Origin: Arthrobacter sp. ATA002
GTDB lineage: Bacteria > Actinomycetota > Actinomycetes > Actinomycetales > Micrococcaceae
NCBI RefSeq assembly: GCF_026898095.1
Contig: NZ_CP114015.1
Coordinates: 3,286,001 to 3,350,000 of the forward strand
Reading direction: 5' to 3'
DNA: 64,000 nucleotides
The notes below the pieces were generated by a model. The model was not told the origin of the DNA. It made no database searches and saw only the letters and a program-made list of their open reading frames with translations. Numbering within the stretch: position 1 is the first letter of the stretch; every line of letters starts with the position of its first letter. Below, piece after piece: positions 46,778 through 54,924 of the stretch. Position numbers and translations under genes: made by a program.

Positions 46778-47853
46778 TTGATTACTGACACCGACCCGTT
46801 GCTGCCCAACGCCGTAACCGAGATGAGCGCGTACGACCAGCAGGTTTGGGACAGTCTCAATAATCATTGGAAGCGCCGCAGCAACCGCCGGGGCCTGCCG
46901 AACTGGGCTAATTCGGCAATTAGTCGCAGCGGTGAAGTAGCGGAAAGCGCCGGGCGGCGGGTAGTAGCTGCCATGCCTGACAGGGTCAGGAACCCATCCA
47001 CCGTGCCGGCGGCGCGGTGGCTGATGCAGCCACGCGGCCTGCCATTGAAAGTGCGGTCGCCATGCTGGAGTTGTTCAACGCTTGGGCACTTGAGCTCAAC
47101 GATCCCAAGAGCGTCGAGAAGCTTGCTCGCAAGCGTGGCCTTGATATCAACAGCTTCAGCGAGCTGCGACAGCAAGACCTGAAGGTCTGCGATCGATTGT
47201 TGACGCTAAACACCCTCAGGTGGCGGAGCGCCGGCGCTCTCGAAGGCGGAGCGATGGGCGTGCTGGCGATGGTACCGGTCGCGGGAATCCCAGTCGCGAT
47301 GACGGCAGACATACTCGTCGTTCAGGTGCTCAGTACCTCTATCGCAACCCAGATAGCGTACTCCTACGGCTATGACGCGAAAGACCCCGACGAACAAGCT
47401 TTCATCCAGCGTCTCGTTAACAGATCCTTCATGGCGCAGGCAGCAAAAGCCAAACCGATAATGGACGCCGCGAACGCTGCGGGCGCCTTAAAGGGAAGGG
47501 TGAGATGGTCCGACAAGCTCCGCACTGATCATCGACTCGTGGCCGTGCTTGAGAAATTGATGAAGCAGCTTGGGCCGGCCGGATCCCGGGTGCCTGTTCA
47601 GAGTGTTGCCAAGGTTGTACCCTTCGTCGGTATCCTGATCGGCGCCGGCACCAATGCCACGGTTCTTGGTGCTGTGGCCGCGGACGCCCAGAGGTACTGC
47701 CAGACACGTTTCCTCTGCGAGAAATACGGCCTGCGCCTGCCTGCTGCACTTGCAACCGATCCCGTGGACGAGGTTGTAGGTGACGTAACAGCAGGAGCCG
47801 GAGGGTCGGCGCGGGGAACTGGAGCATCCGTTCCGATGCCCGACTTCAGCTAA
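46778..47853 (+). pseudogene. EcsC-family protein, frameshifted
   Basis: About 358 residues after repair. The first part (MSAYDQQVWDSLNNHWKRRS; SGEVAESAGRRVVAAMPDRV) continues after a break at 46988-46996 (GGAACCC, one base short) as ADAATRPAIESAVAMLELFN. A glycine-rich hydrophobic core follows: GGAMGVLAMVPVAGIPVAMT, then VVQVLSTSIATQIAYSYGYD and VVPFVGILIGAGTNATVLG. This matches the EcsC family (membrane-associated, poorly understood; named after a Bacillus transporter-associated gene). TTG 46778 with GGAATGGA upstream is the likely start. Codon G+C is somewhat lower than in neighbours, suggesting acquisition. Confidence 0.75.
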
Positions 47854-48983
47854 CGGGCGGTAAACCCGGGCGCCATCTGCGCCATCTGCGCGGCCGACAC
47901 GGTATCGCGTGCTGCGGCACCGACACCTATGAGAGTGGCCGACGACGGCCCGCACCAGTCCCCGTAACCCAGGAAAAACAGGGCCGGGCTGTCGGCCGAG
48001 CGGGTGGGCAGCGCCGGGTCCGTTGCGGGAACGCCGTTGCGCGTAGTCAGATCCAGGGCCTGCAGGTGCTGCAGATCCGGGCGGAAGCCGGTGCACCAGA
48101 TAACCACATCTGCATCCAGCTGCTCCCTGTCCTCCCACTGCACCCCGTCAGGGACGAACCGGGAGAACATCGGCCGGGCCCGCAGCAGGCCGGCGTCCCG
48201 GGCTTTCCGCACCGCGGGCACGGCCACAATGTCGCCCAGATCGGCGACGCCGGCCGGTGCCGGCTCCCCTGCCGCGAGGGCTCTGACGCGCCGGGTGGCG
48301 ATGTCGAACAGCGCCCGGCCGTCGACGTCGTCGGGCAGGTAGCGCGGCGGATGCCGGGTCACCCAGGTGACTGCCGCCGCCTGGGCAAGGTCCGCGGCGA
48401 TCTGCGCTCCCGAGTTGCCGCCGCCCACGACCACCACATTTCGTCCGGCATACGGTTCCGGCCCGCGGTAGTCCGCGGTGTGCAGCTGCTGTCCCGTGAA
48501 CCGGTTGCTGCCGGGCACCAGCGGAACGTACGGACGGCTCCAGCTGCCGGTGGCGTTGATGACCACCCGGCTGGTCCACTGGCCGCGGTCGGTGTCCGTG
48601 AGGTATCCGCCGCCCGTTGCCGCCCGCACGGACGCCACCCGCACGGGTCGGTGCACCGGGAGCTTGTACCGGCCTTCATAGGTGCGCAGATACTGCGCAA
48701 CGTGGTCTGCCGAGGGGTTGCCCCCGCCCTCCCAACCGGGCATGGGGTAGCCGGGCAGGGAACTGTAGGCAGCCGGGGAAAACAGCTCCAGGCTGCTCCA
48801 GTAGTGCTGCCACGCCCCGCCGGTCTCCGGATTGGCATCGAGGATGGCAAAGGATGGCGCCGGCCCGGACCTGCCGGAGGCCTCGTCCCGCCGCAACCGG
48901 TTCAAGTAGTAGCCGGCAGCGAGACCGGCCTGCCCTCCGCCGATCACCAGGACGTCGACGTCCTGCAACGGTGCGGCGGGCAT
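47850..48983 (-). CDS. arsO: ArsO-type NAD(P)H-dependent flavin monooxygenase
   Basis: 377-residue flavoprotein of the ArsO group found in actinobacterial arsenic operons. FAD motif VDVLVIGGGQAGLAAGYYLN, the characteristic GAWQHYWSSLELFSPAAYSS, a second dinucleotide motif RNVVVVGGGNSGAQIAADLA and the ATG-type motif VIWCTGFRPDL. The substrate and exact role in arsenic handling remain unclear in the literature. ATG 48983 shares its A with the TGA of the upstream flavoprotein (TGATG), so the two are coupled. Confidence 0.88.
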   Translation of the reverse strand: MPAAPLQDVDVLVIGGGQAGLAAGYYLNRLRRDEASGRSGPAPSFAILDANPETGGAWQHYWSSLELFSPAAYSSLPGYPMPGWEGGGNPSADHVAQYLRTYEGRYKLPVHRPVRVASVRAATGGGYLTDTDRGQWTSRVVINATGSWSRPYVPLVPGSNRFTGQQLHTADYRGPEPYAGRNVVVVGGGNSGAQIAADLAQAAAVTWVTRHPPRYLPDDVDGRALFDIATRRVRALAAGEPAPAGVADLGDIVAVPAVRKARDAGLLRARPMFSRFVPDGVQWEDREQLDADVVIWCTGFRPDLQHLQALDLTTRNGVPATDPALPTRSADSPALFFLGYGDWCGPSSATLIGVGAAARDTVSAAQMAQMAPGFTAR

Positions 48984-50511
48984 CAGGTCCCCTGTGCTGC
49001 GGAGCGGCCGTGTTCCAGGCCGGTGGGGATGCCGAGGAACTGCGGTTCGGGCGTGCTGCAGCACGAGGATGCCGTTTCCGCTTCTGCCGTCGTGTCCGCA
49101 TCCGTGGCACAGCACGACGACGACGCCGGTTCCGGTTCGGGCGTGCCGCAGGGGAGGCAGCCTCCCCGGCCGCGGGTGCCGGCGCCGTGACACAGCAGGA
49201 AGCTTCGACCGGTCCGTCAGCCGGTGCATCGCAGCTGCCGCCTAGGTCGGTGGAGCAGACGCCGGTTTCGGGCAGGACGAGCTGTACGTCGTCGGCGGCC
49301 TGCTGGTCTCCGGCCAGGGCGGCGGCGATGGAGCGCACCTGCTCGTAGCCGGTGGCCATCAGGAACGTGGGGGCCCGGCCGTAGGACTTCATGCCGACAA
49401 TATAGAAGTCCTTGTCCGGGTGGGACAGCAGCTTGGCGCCGTGCGGTGCCACGGTGCCACAGCTGTGCAACTCGGGGTCGATCAGTGGACCGAGCTCCCG
49501 CGGCGCCTCCACCACGGGGTCAAGGTCGAGCCGGAGTTCGCGCAGCAGGTCCAGATTCGGGCGGAAGCCGGTGGCCGGAACCAGCAGGTCCACGTCCAGC
49601 TGCTTCTCGCCGGCCGGCGTGCTGCCGGTGACGGCCAAGGTGTCGGCGGTCTTAAAGCCGGTGATGGTGAAGGAGGTGTGCAGCTCAATCCGGCCGTCCT
49701 GCACCAGTGTGCGCAGCCGGCTGCCCAGTGCGCCGCGGGCGGGTAGGCCGTCCAGGTCCCCGCCGCCGTAAACGCCGTTAGCGGAGGCACTGCGGATGAC
49801 CCAGCTGATCCGGGTACCGGGCTCCTGCTCAGCCAGCTCGCCCAGGGAGAGCAGGGTATTCGCGGCGGAGTGCCCGGCCCCCACCACCAGGATGTGCTTG
49901 CCGGCGAACCGGTTGCGGTCGCGGCCGAGTACGTCCGGCAGCGGGCCGGTGATGACCCCGGCGGCAGACGCTTCAGCTTCACCGACGGCGGCCAGCCCGG
50001 CCTGCCCCAGCGGGTTCGGAGTGTTCCAGGTGCCGGAGGCGTCGATGACGGCGCGGGCCCGGAAGTCGGTGACGGCGCCGTCGGCATCCTGCACCCGGAT
50101 CAGGAACGGGGTGGTGTCCCGGCCGCTGGTGCGGGTCTTGTCCAGGCCCCCGCGGCTGACGGCGAGCACCCGGGTGGAGGTGTGCAGCGCGTCGGCGATC
50201 GCCGGGACCGCGGCCAGCGGTGACAGGTACTGCTCGTGGAGTTCGGCGCCGGTGGGCAGGGTTTCGGCGTCTGGTTCCTGCCACCCCGTGGAGGCGAGCA
50301 GGCGGCGGGCGGCGGCGTCGACGTCGTACTGCCACGGCGAGAACAGGCGAATGTGGCCCCAGGACGCGACGGCCGCCGCCGGGGTGTCGCCGGACTCGAA
50401 GATGAGCGGGGTCAGGCCGCGTTCCAGCAGTTCGGCGGCGGCGGCCAGGCCCACGGGTCCGGCACCGATCACGGCGACGGGAAGGTTGGACATCTCGGTG
50501 TTCTCAGGCAT
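48983..50511 (-). pseudogene. ars-operon FAD/NAD(P)-binding oxidoreductase with Cys-pair tail, frameshifted
   Basis: About 509 residues after repair. The N-terminal FAD motif is LPVAVIGAGPVGLAAAAELL, a second nucleotide motif is HILVVGAGHSAANTLLSLGE, and LVPATGFRPNLDLL is of the flavin monooxygenase/thioredoxin-reductase-like type. The C-terminal 80 residues carry cysteine pairs: GVCSTDLGGSCD, VEASCCVTAP, and after the break ASSSCCATDA and ASSCCSTPEPQFLGI. The break is at 49150-49160 (CCTCCCCTGCGG, one C short). ATG 50511 has AGAGGAG upstream and lies 12 bp after arsC. The cysteine pairs suggest As(III) or metal binding (inference). Confidence 0.8.
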
Positions 50512-50523
50512 GGGTGTTCTCCT

Positions 50524-50952
50524 CTAGGCGTGCCCGGGCAGCAGGTCAGCGATCAGGTCTTCGATCCGGGCCTTGATGTTGTCGCGGATGGGCCGGACCG
50601 CTTCCACACCCTGCCCGGCGGGGTCCTCGAGTTTCCAGTCCTCGTAGCGTTTGCCGGGGAAGATCGGGCAGGCGTCGCCGCAGCCCATGGTGATCACGAC
50701 GTCGGATTCCTGCACGGCCTCGGTGGTGAGGATCTTGGGCAGTTCGGCGGACATGTCGATGCCGTCCTCGGCCATCGCGGCCACAGCGGCGGGATTGACG
50801 GCGTCGGCGGGTGCGGAGCCGGCGGAGCGGACCTCGACCCGCCCCTCCCCCAGGCTGCGCACGTAGGCGGCGGCCATTTGCGACCGGCCGGCGTTGTGCA
50901 CGCAGACGAACAGGACGGAGGGCTTGGCTTCGGCGGTTTCGGAGGTGCTCAT
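50524..50952 (-). CDS. arsC: Arsenate reductase, low-MW phosphatase type
   Basis: 142-residue ArsC of the low-molecular-weight tyrosine-phosphatase fold, reducing As(V) to As(III). The P-loop VLFVCVHNAGRSQMAAAY holds the nucleophilic cysteine. ITMGCGDACPIFPG holds the two further cysteines of the thioredoxin-coupled relay. The conserved DPAGQGVEAVRPIRDNI helix follows. ATG 50952 overlaps the acr3 stop (ATGA). As(III) produced here is exported by Acr3. Confidence 0.95.
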   Translation of the reverse strand: MSTSETAEAKPSVLFVCVHNAGRSQMAAAYVRSLGEGRVEVRSAGSAPADAVNPAAVAAMAEDGIDMSAELPKILTTEAVQESDVVITMGCGDACPIFPGKRYEDWKLEDPAGQGVEAVRPIRDNIKARIEDLIADLLPGHA

Positions 50953-52049
50953 CGGTTTGTCATTTCTGGAGAGGCGGGTGCGGCTGCGGGCCAGTACTTC
51001 TTCTGCGCCCGGAGAGCCACGTAGACCAGGGCGACCAGGACGGGAACTTCGATCAGGGGTCCGACGACGCCGGCCAGCGCCTGCCCGGACGTCACGCCGT
51101 AGGTTCCGATCGCCACGGCAATGGCCAGTTCAAAGTTGTTGCCGGCAGCCGTGAACGCCAGCGTGGTGGTCCGGGGATAGCCCAGATTCAGGAGTTTGCC
51201 CAGGACCATCCCGGCACCAAACACCACCACAAAGTACACCAGCAGCGGCAGCGCGATCCGCGCCACGTCCAGCGGGTTCGAGGTGATTTCGTCCCCCTGC
51301 AGGGCGAACAGCAGCACGATGGTGAACAGCAGTCCGTACAGTGCCCACGGGCCGAGCTTCGGCAGGAAGGTACCCTCGTACCAGTCGCGGCCGCGGGCCT
51401 TTTCGCCCAGGGTGCGGGTGAGGAAGCCGGCCAGCAGCGGGATGCCCAGGAAGATCAGGACGCTGGCCGTGATGGCCCAAAAGGAGAACTCCACGCTGGT
51501 GGTTTCCAGGCCCAGCCAGCCGGGCAGCACCTGCAGGTAGAACCAGCCCAGGGCGCCGAACGCAAGGACCTGGAACACGGAGTTGACGGCCACCAGGACG
51601 GCGGCCGCTTCGCGGTCCCCGCAGGCCAGGTCGTTCCAGATCATCACCATGGCGATGCAGCGGGCCAGGCCCACAATGATCAGCCCGGTGCGGTATTCGG
51701 GCAGGTCCGGCAGGAAGATCCACGCCAGGACAAACATAAACGCCGGTGCGGCCACCCAGTTCAGCACCAGGGAGGTGACCATCAGCTTCCGGTCCGCGAC
51801 CACCCTGCGGGTTTCGTTGTAGCGGACCTTGGCCAGCACCGGATACATCATCACCAGCAGGCCGACGGCGATGGGCAGCGACACATTGGCCACCTTGAGC
51901 GAGTCCAGGGCCGGTCCGATGCCGGGAACCAGACGGCCCAGCAGCAGGCCGGCAGCCATGGCGGCAATGATCCACACCGGCAGGAACCGGTCCAGGGTCG
52001 AGAGCCGGGCGGTAACCTGGCCGGTGTCGGATGGTGCGGGGGCGCTCAC
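50949..52049 (-). CDS. acr3: Arsenite efflux permease ACR3
   Basis: 366-residue ten-TM ACR3 transporter (BART superfamily) that exports As(III). FLPVWIIAAMAAGLLLGRLV is helix 1. GLARCIAMVMIWNDLACGDR contains the conserved cysteine essential in ACR3 proteins, and PRTTTLAFTAAGNNFELAIA is the C-terminal signature. GTG 52049 is preferred because AGAGGAG lies 4-5 bases upstream. ATG 52082 would add 11 residues but lacks an SD. It is the first gene of acr3-arsC-flavoprotein-arsO. Confidence 0.93.
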   Translation of the reverse strand: MSAPAPSDTGQVTARLSTLDRFLPVWIIAAMAAGLLLGRLVPGIGPALDSLKVANVSLPIAVGLLVMMYPVLAKVRYNETRRVVADRKLMVTSLVLNWVAAPAFMFVLAWIFLPDLPEYRTGLIIVGLARCIAMVMIWNDLACGDREAAAVLVAVNSVFQVLAFGALGWFYLQVLPGWLGLETTSVEFSFWAITASVLIFLGIPLLAGFLTRTLGEKARGRDWYEGTFLPKLGPWALYGLLFTIVLLFALQGDEITSNPLDVARIALPLLVYFVVVFGAGMVLGKLLNLGYPRTTTLAFTAAGNNFELAIAVAIGTYGVTSGQALAGVVGPLIEVPVLVALVYVALRAQKKYWPAAAPASPEMTNR

Positions 52050-52129
52050 GCGGCTCCTCTGGGAGGTTGAGTGGGGGGTCATGGAAACCGGACGACCAGG
52101 CCTGCGGCTGAACCGGCAGGCATCGAGGC

Positions 52130-52195
52130 ATATCGATATCCTTCGATACTGAGTATTCGCTCAGACATCGACGTCTGTCAATCCAGGTGCATAAT
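52130..52195. promoter_or_regulatory. Divergent ars promoter/operator region
   Basis: Two palindromes lie between acr3 and arsR: ATATCGATAT (52130-52139), and CAGACATCGACGTCTG (52162-52177, one mismatched pair per arm). CATAAT (52190-52195), preceded by TG, is a candidate extended -10 for arsR whose -35 falls in the second palindrome. Either may be the ArsR operator. Confidence 0.55.
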
Positions 52196-52201
52196 GGACG
52201 G

Positions 52202-52552
52202 GTGACCACCGCTCCCACAGCTCCCGATCCCGTCGCAGAGGCCTGCTGCACGCCGCTGACGTCCGAGCCGCTCAGTGTCGAGGATGCCCAGCGGTTCGCC
52301 CAGCTGCTCAAAGCCGTGGCGGAGCCGACGCGGCTGCGCCTGGTGTCCCTCATTGCCGCCCAGGAGAACAAGGAAGCCTGCGTCTGCGATCTCACGGAAC
52401 CGGTCGGCCTGGGCCAGCCCACGGTGTCGCATCACTTGAAGATCCTGGTGGACGCCGGCATCCTGCACCGCGAAAAGCGCGGCGTGTGGGCCTACTACTC
52501 CATCGTCCCCGGGGCCCTGGAACGGGCCGCCGCTGTCCTTGCTCCCCGATAG
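52202..52552 (+). CDS. arsR: Arsenic-responsive ArsR repressor
   Basis: 116-residue ArsR/SmtB winged-helix repressor. The N-terminal ACCTPLTSEPLSVEDAQRFA has a cysteine pair. The DNA-binding helix region KEACVCDLTEPVGLGQPTVS contains the CVC metalloid-binding motif, followed by HHLKILVDAGILHREKRGVW. As(III) binding to these thiols releases DNA. GTG 52202 is preferred: it lies 6 bases after a -10-like CATAAT, so the mRNA may be leaderless. GTG 52187 is the alternative. Divergent from acr3. Confidence 0.92.
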   Translation: MTTAPTAPDPVAEACCTPLTSEPLSVEDAQRFAQLLKAVAEPTRLRLVSLIAAQENKEACVCDLTEPVGLGQPTVSHHLKILVDAGILHREKRGVWAYYSIVPGALERAAAVLAPR

Positions 52553-52595
52553 TGCGGCCAAGGCCGAAACCACTGCGGCAGTTTAGGCTGGAACC

Positions 52596-53678
52596 GTGAA
52601 CCCGATGCGTCTTACAGGGACGATGGAACGGCACCAGATTCCCCTCTACCTCCTGGCGATCGCCGCCGGCGGCCTGTTCGGCTGGCTGCTGCCGACAGCC
52701 GCGGGCACGCTGGAAACCGCGACCAACCCCGTGCTGGGGCTGCTGCTGTTCGCCACGTTCCTCGGCATACCGTTCGCGAAGATCGGGGCGGCGCTGCGCG
52801 ACGGCCGGTTCATGGCCACGGTAATGGTGCTGAACTTCCTCATCGTGCCGGCCATCGTCTTCGGACTCTCCCGCTTCGTGGCTAATGACCAGGCCCTGCT
52901 TATCGGGGTCATGTTGGTCCTGCTCACCCCCTGCATTGACTACGTCATTGTCTTCTCCGGGCTGGCCGGCGGCGCCAGCGACCGCCTGCTCGCGGCGGCT
53001 CCGCTGTTGATGCTCACGCAGATGCTGCTGCTGCCGCTCTACCTGCTGATCTTTGTCGGCCCGGACCTCGTGTCCGTGATCGAACCGGGACCGTTCGTGG
53101 AGGCCCTGGTCCTTCTGATCATCATTCCGCTCGCAGCGGCAATGCTCGTCCAGCGGTGGGCCCGCCGTGCCCGGGCGGCGCGCCGTGCTGCGGCGCTGAT
53201 GCACAACCTCATGGTTCCCCTCATGATGCTGACCCTCGCCGTCGTCATCGGTTCCCAGATTGCCGGCGTGGGGCAGCAACTCCGCTCACTGCTGGCGGTT
53301 GTCCCGCTCTATGCCGCGTTCCTGGTTCTCATGGTCCCCATGGGGCTGCTCGCTTCCCGCATCATGCGGCTGGACGCCGGGAGCACGACGGCCGTGGTGT
53401 TCAGCGGTGCCACCAGGAATTCGCTCGTCGTCCTGCCCCTGGCTTTGGCCCTGCCCGAGTCCCTGGCGCTGGTGGCCCTGGTGGTCGTGACCCAGACACT
53501 CGTTGAGCTCATCGGGATGGTCATCTACGTCAAGGTGCTGCCCGGGCTCATTCGGCGGCCTGCCGCCGGTGCGGGCGCCGCCGGTGCGGCCGGTGCCGCC
53601 GGTGCCGCCGGTGCCGCCGGTGCCGCCGGTGCCGCCGGTGCCGCCGGAGTCCGGTCACGCGGCCTGCCCGGCAACTAA
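52596..53678 (+). CDS. Bile acid:sodium symporter-superfamily arsenic resistance protein
   Basis: 360 residues, about ten TM helices, BASS/ArsB-Acr3-like ('arsenic resistance protein' family) but distinct from acr3 above. Helices include LYLLAIAAGGLFGWLLPTAA and ATVMVLNFLIVPAIVFGLSR. LTPCIDYVIVFSGLAGGASD is the Cys-containing motif, and VFSGATRNSLVVLPLALALP resembles the Acr3 C-terminal signature. GTG 52596 lies 5 bases after TAGGCT (52585-52590), suggesting a leaderless transcript separate from arsR. The C-terminus is an (Ala-Gly-Ala)n tail from a 9-bp DNA repeat. Confidence 0.82.
   Translation: MNPMRLTGTMERHQIPLYLLAIAAGGLFGWLLPTAAGTLETATNPVLGLLLFATFLGIPFAKIGAALRDGRFMATVMVLNFLIVPAIVFGLSRFVANDQALLIGVMLVLLTPCIDYVIVFSGLAGGASDRLLAAAPLLMLTQMLLLPLYLLIFVGPDLVSVIEPGPFVEALVLLIIIPLAAAMLVQRWARRARAARRAAALMHNLMVPLMMLTLAVVIGSQIAGVGQQLRSLLAVVPLYAAFLVLMVPMGLLASRIMRLDAGSTTAVVFSGATRNSLVVLPLALALPESLALVALVVVTQTLVELIGMVIYVKVLPGLIRRPAAGAGAAGAAGAAGAAGAAGAAGAAGAAGVRSRGLPGN
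53562..53648. repeat. In-frame 9-bp tandem repeat in exporter gene
   Basis: GCCGGTGCC repeats about eight to nine times and encodes the Ala-Gly-Ala tail of the BASS-family exporter. Length variation here would leave the frame intact. Confidence 0.9.
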
Positions 53679-53685
53679 CGCCGGT

Positions 53686-54917
53686 TCAGCCGGGAACGGC
53701 ATCCCCGGCAATCTCCGGAACGAGCCGCTCCGGCCGGAACGGAGCCAGCATGGGATGCCGCCGGCCGGTGAGGATTTCCGGGCCAGCAGCTCGCCGGCGA
53801 TCAGCCCCAGTGTCGCTCCGGAATGGGTGAACGCCACGTGGCAGCCGGGCAGGGCTGCGAGCTCCCCGAGGACGGGAAGGCCGTCGCCGGGCACCGGCTT
53901 CAGCCCGATCCGCCAGCTCTGCGGCACCAAGCGGGGATGCCCGGCCAGCAGCGCGGAGGCCTCATCCACCAGATCCAGCACCACCTGCGGATCCACGGAC
54001 CAGCCGCCGTCGTCGTCGGGGGTGATTTGCTCCAGATACCAGGTGGAATCCATCGCCAGCCGGGAGCCCGGATGCGGCCGCAGGGACACCCGCGGAGTGT
54101 TCAGCACCGCTTTAAGGCTGTGGGCCTTGGGCTCGGTGACCACCAGCATCGCCGGGTCCGATTGATCCGGCAGCGTGACTCCGAGCGGCCCGAGGACGGC
54201 CGGGGTGCCCGCGCCGGCGGCCAGCACGACGACGTCGGCCCGGTACAGTCCGGCGGCGGTGCGGATTCCGGCGGCGGCTCCGGCCTCCACTTCGACGCTG
54301 GCCGGACCGGCGGCAGTGACCAGGATTCCGCCGCGAAGCGCGAACTCGCGCAACAAATGCCGGATCAAATGCGGGAGACTCACCCAGCCTTCGCCCGGGT
54401 TGAACAACACCTCCGGCGGCAGGGCCGCAGGGTCCAGGCCCGGGACCAGGTGCGGGATTTCCGCGGCCGGCACCAGCCGCGCGTCGTACCCCTGGTCCGT
54501 CTGCGCCGCGCACCGTTCGGCGAGCGCGGATCCGACCCCGGACTGCGGCTCCCCGGCTGTTGCCGCCGGTCCGTCCCAGTAGATCCCGCCGTCGAACCGG
54601 AGCCAGTCGAGGTCCGGATGCCGGGCCAGCAGGGTGCGGTAACGGTCCATGCCGGCCACCCGCAGCCGGTGGTATTCCGGCAAAAAGCCGCCGCCGGAGT
54701 TCAGCCAGGACAGCGAGCGCCCCGACGCCCCGCTGGCCGGATGCGCCTCCGTTACCAGGGTGACCCGGGCGCCTCCGCGCAGCAGCTCCACGGCGGTGGA
54801 CACCCCCAGGATCCCGCCTCCAAGCACGGCGGCTTCCGGTCCCGAGCCCGGCTGCCCGGAATCCCCGGGACCGCCGGAAGCCCCGGAATCCTCGAAGACC
54901 ACGGGAGGATTTGTCAC
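53686..54917 (-). pseudogene. FAD-dependent oxidoreductase (DAO family), frameshifted near C-terminus
   Basis: About 410 residues after repair. FAD motif AAVLGGGILGVSTAVELLRG, then ASGRSLSWLNSGGGFLPEY; the C-terminal GLKPVPGDGLPVLGELAALP and CHVAFTHSGATLGLIAGELL are typical of D-amino-acid-oxidase/glycine-oxidase-like flavoproteins. After ELLAR the natural continuation EILTGRRHPMLAPFRPERL lies in the adjacent frame. CCCGGAAATCC (53773-53783) lacks one G, and the true stop is TGA at 53686. GTG 54917 with GAGGGG upstream lies 7 bp after the GMC gene stop, so it is the same operon. Substrate unknown. Confidence 0.82.
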
Positions 54918-54924
54918 CGGCCCC

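Noticed and set aside
48676-48982. Continuation of the ars flavoprotein frame into arsO
   Set aside because: The 611-residue frame runs on only because of the frameshift at about 49155. Its last 160 residues are Arg-rich antisense-like noise over arsO, and the real frame stops at 48983.
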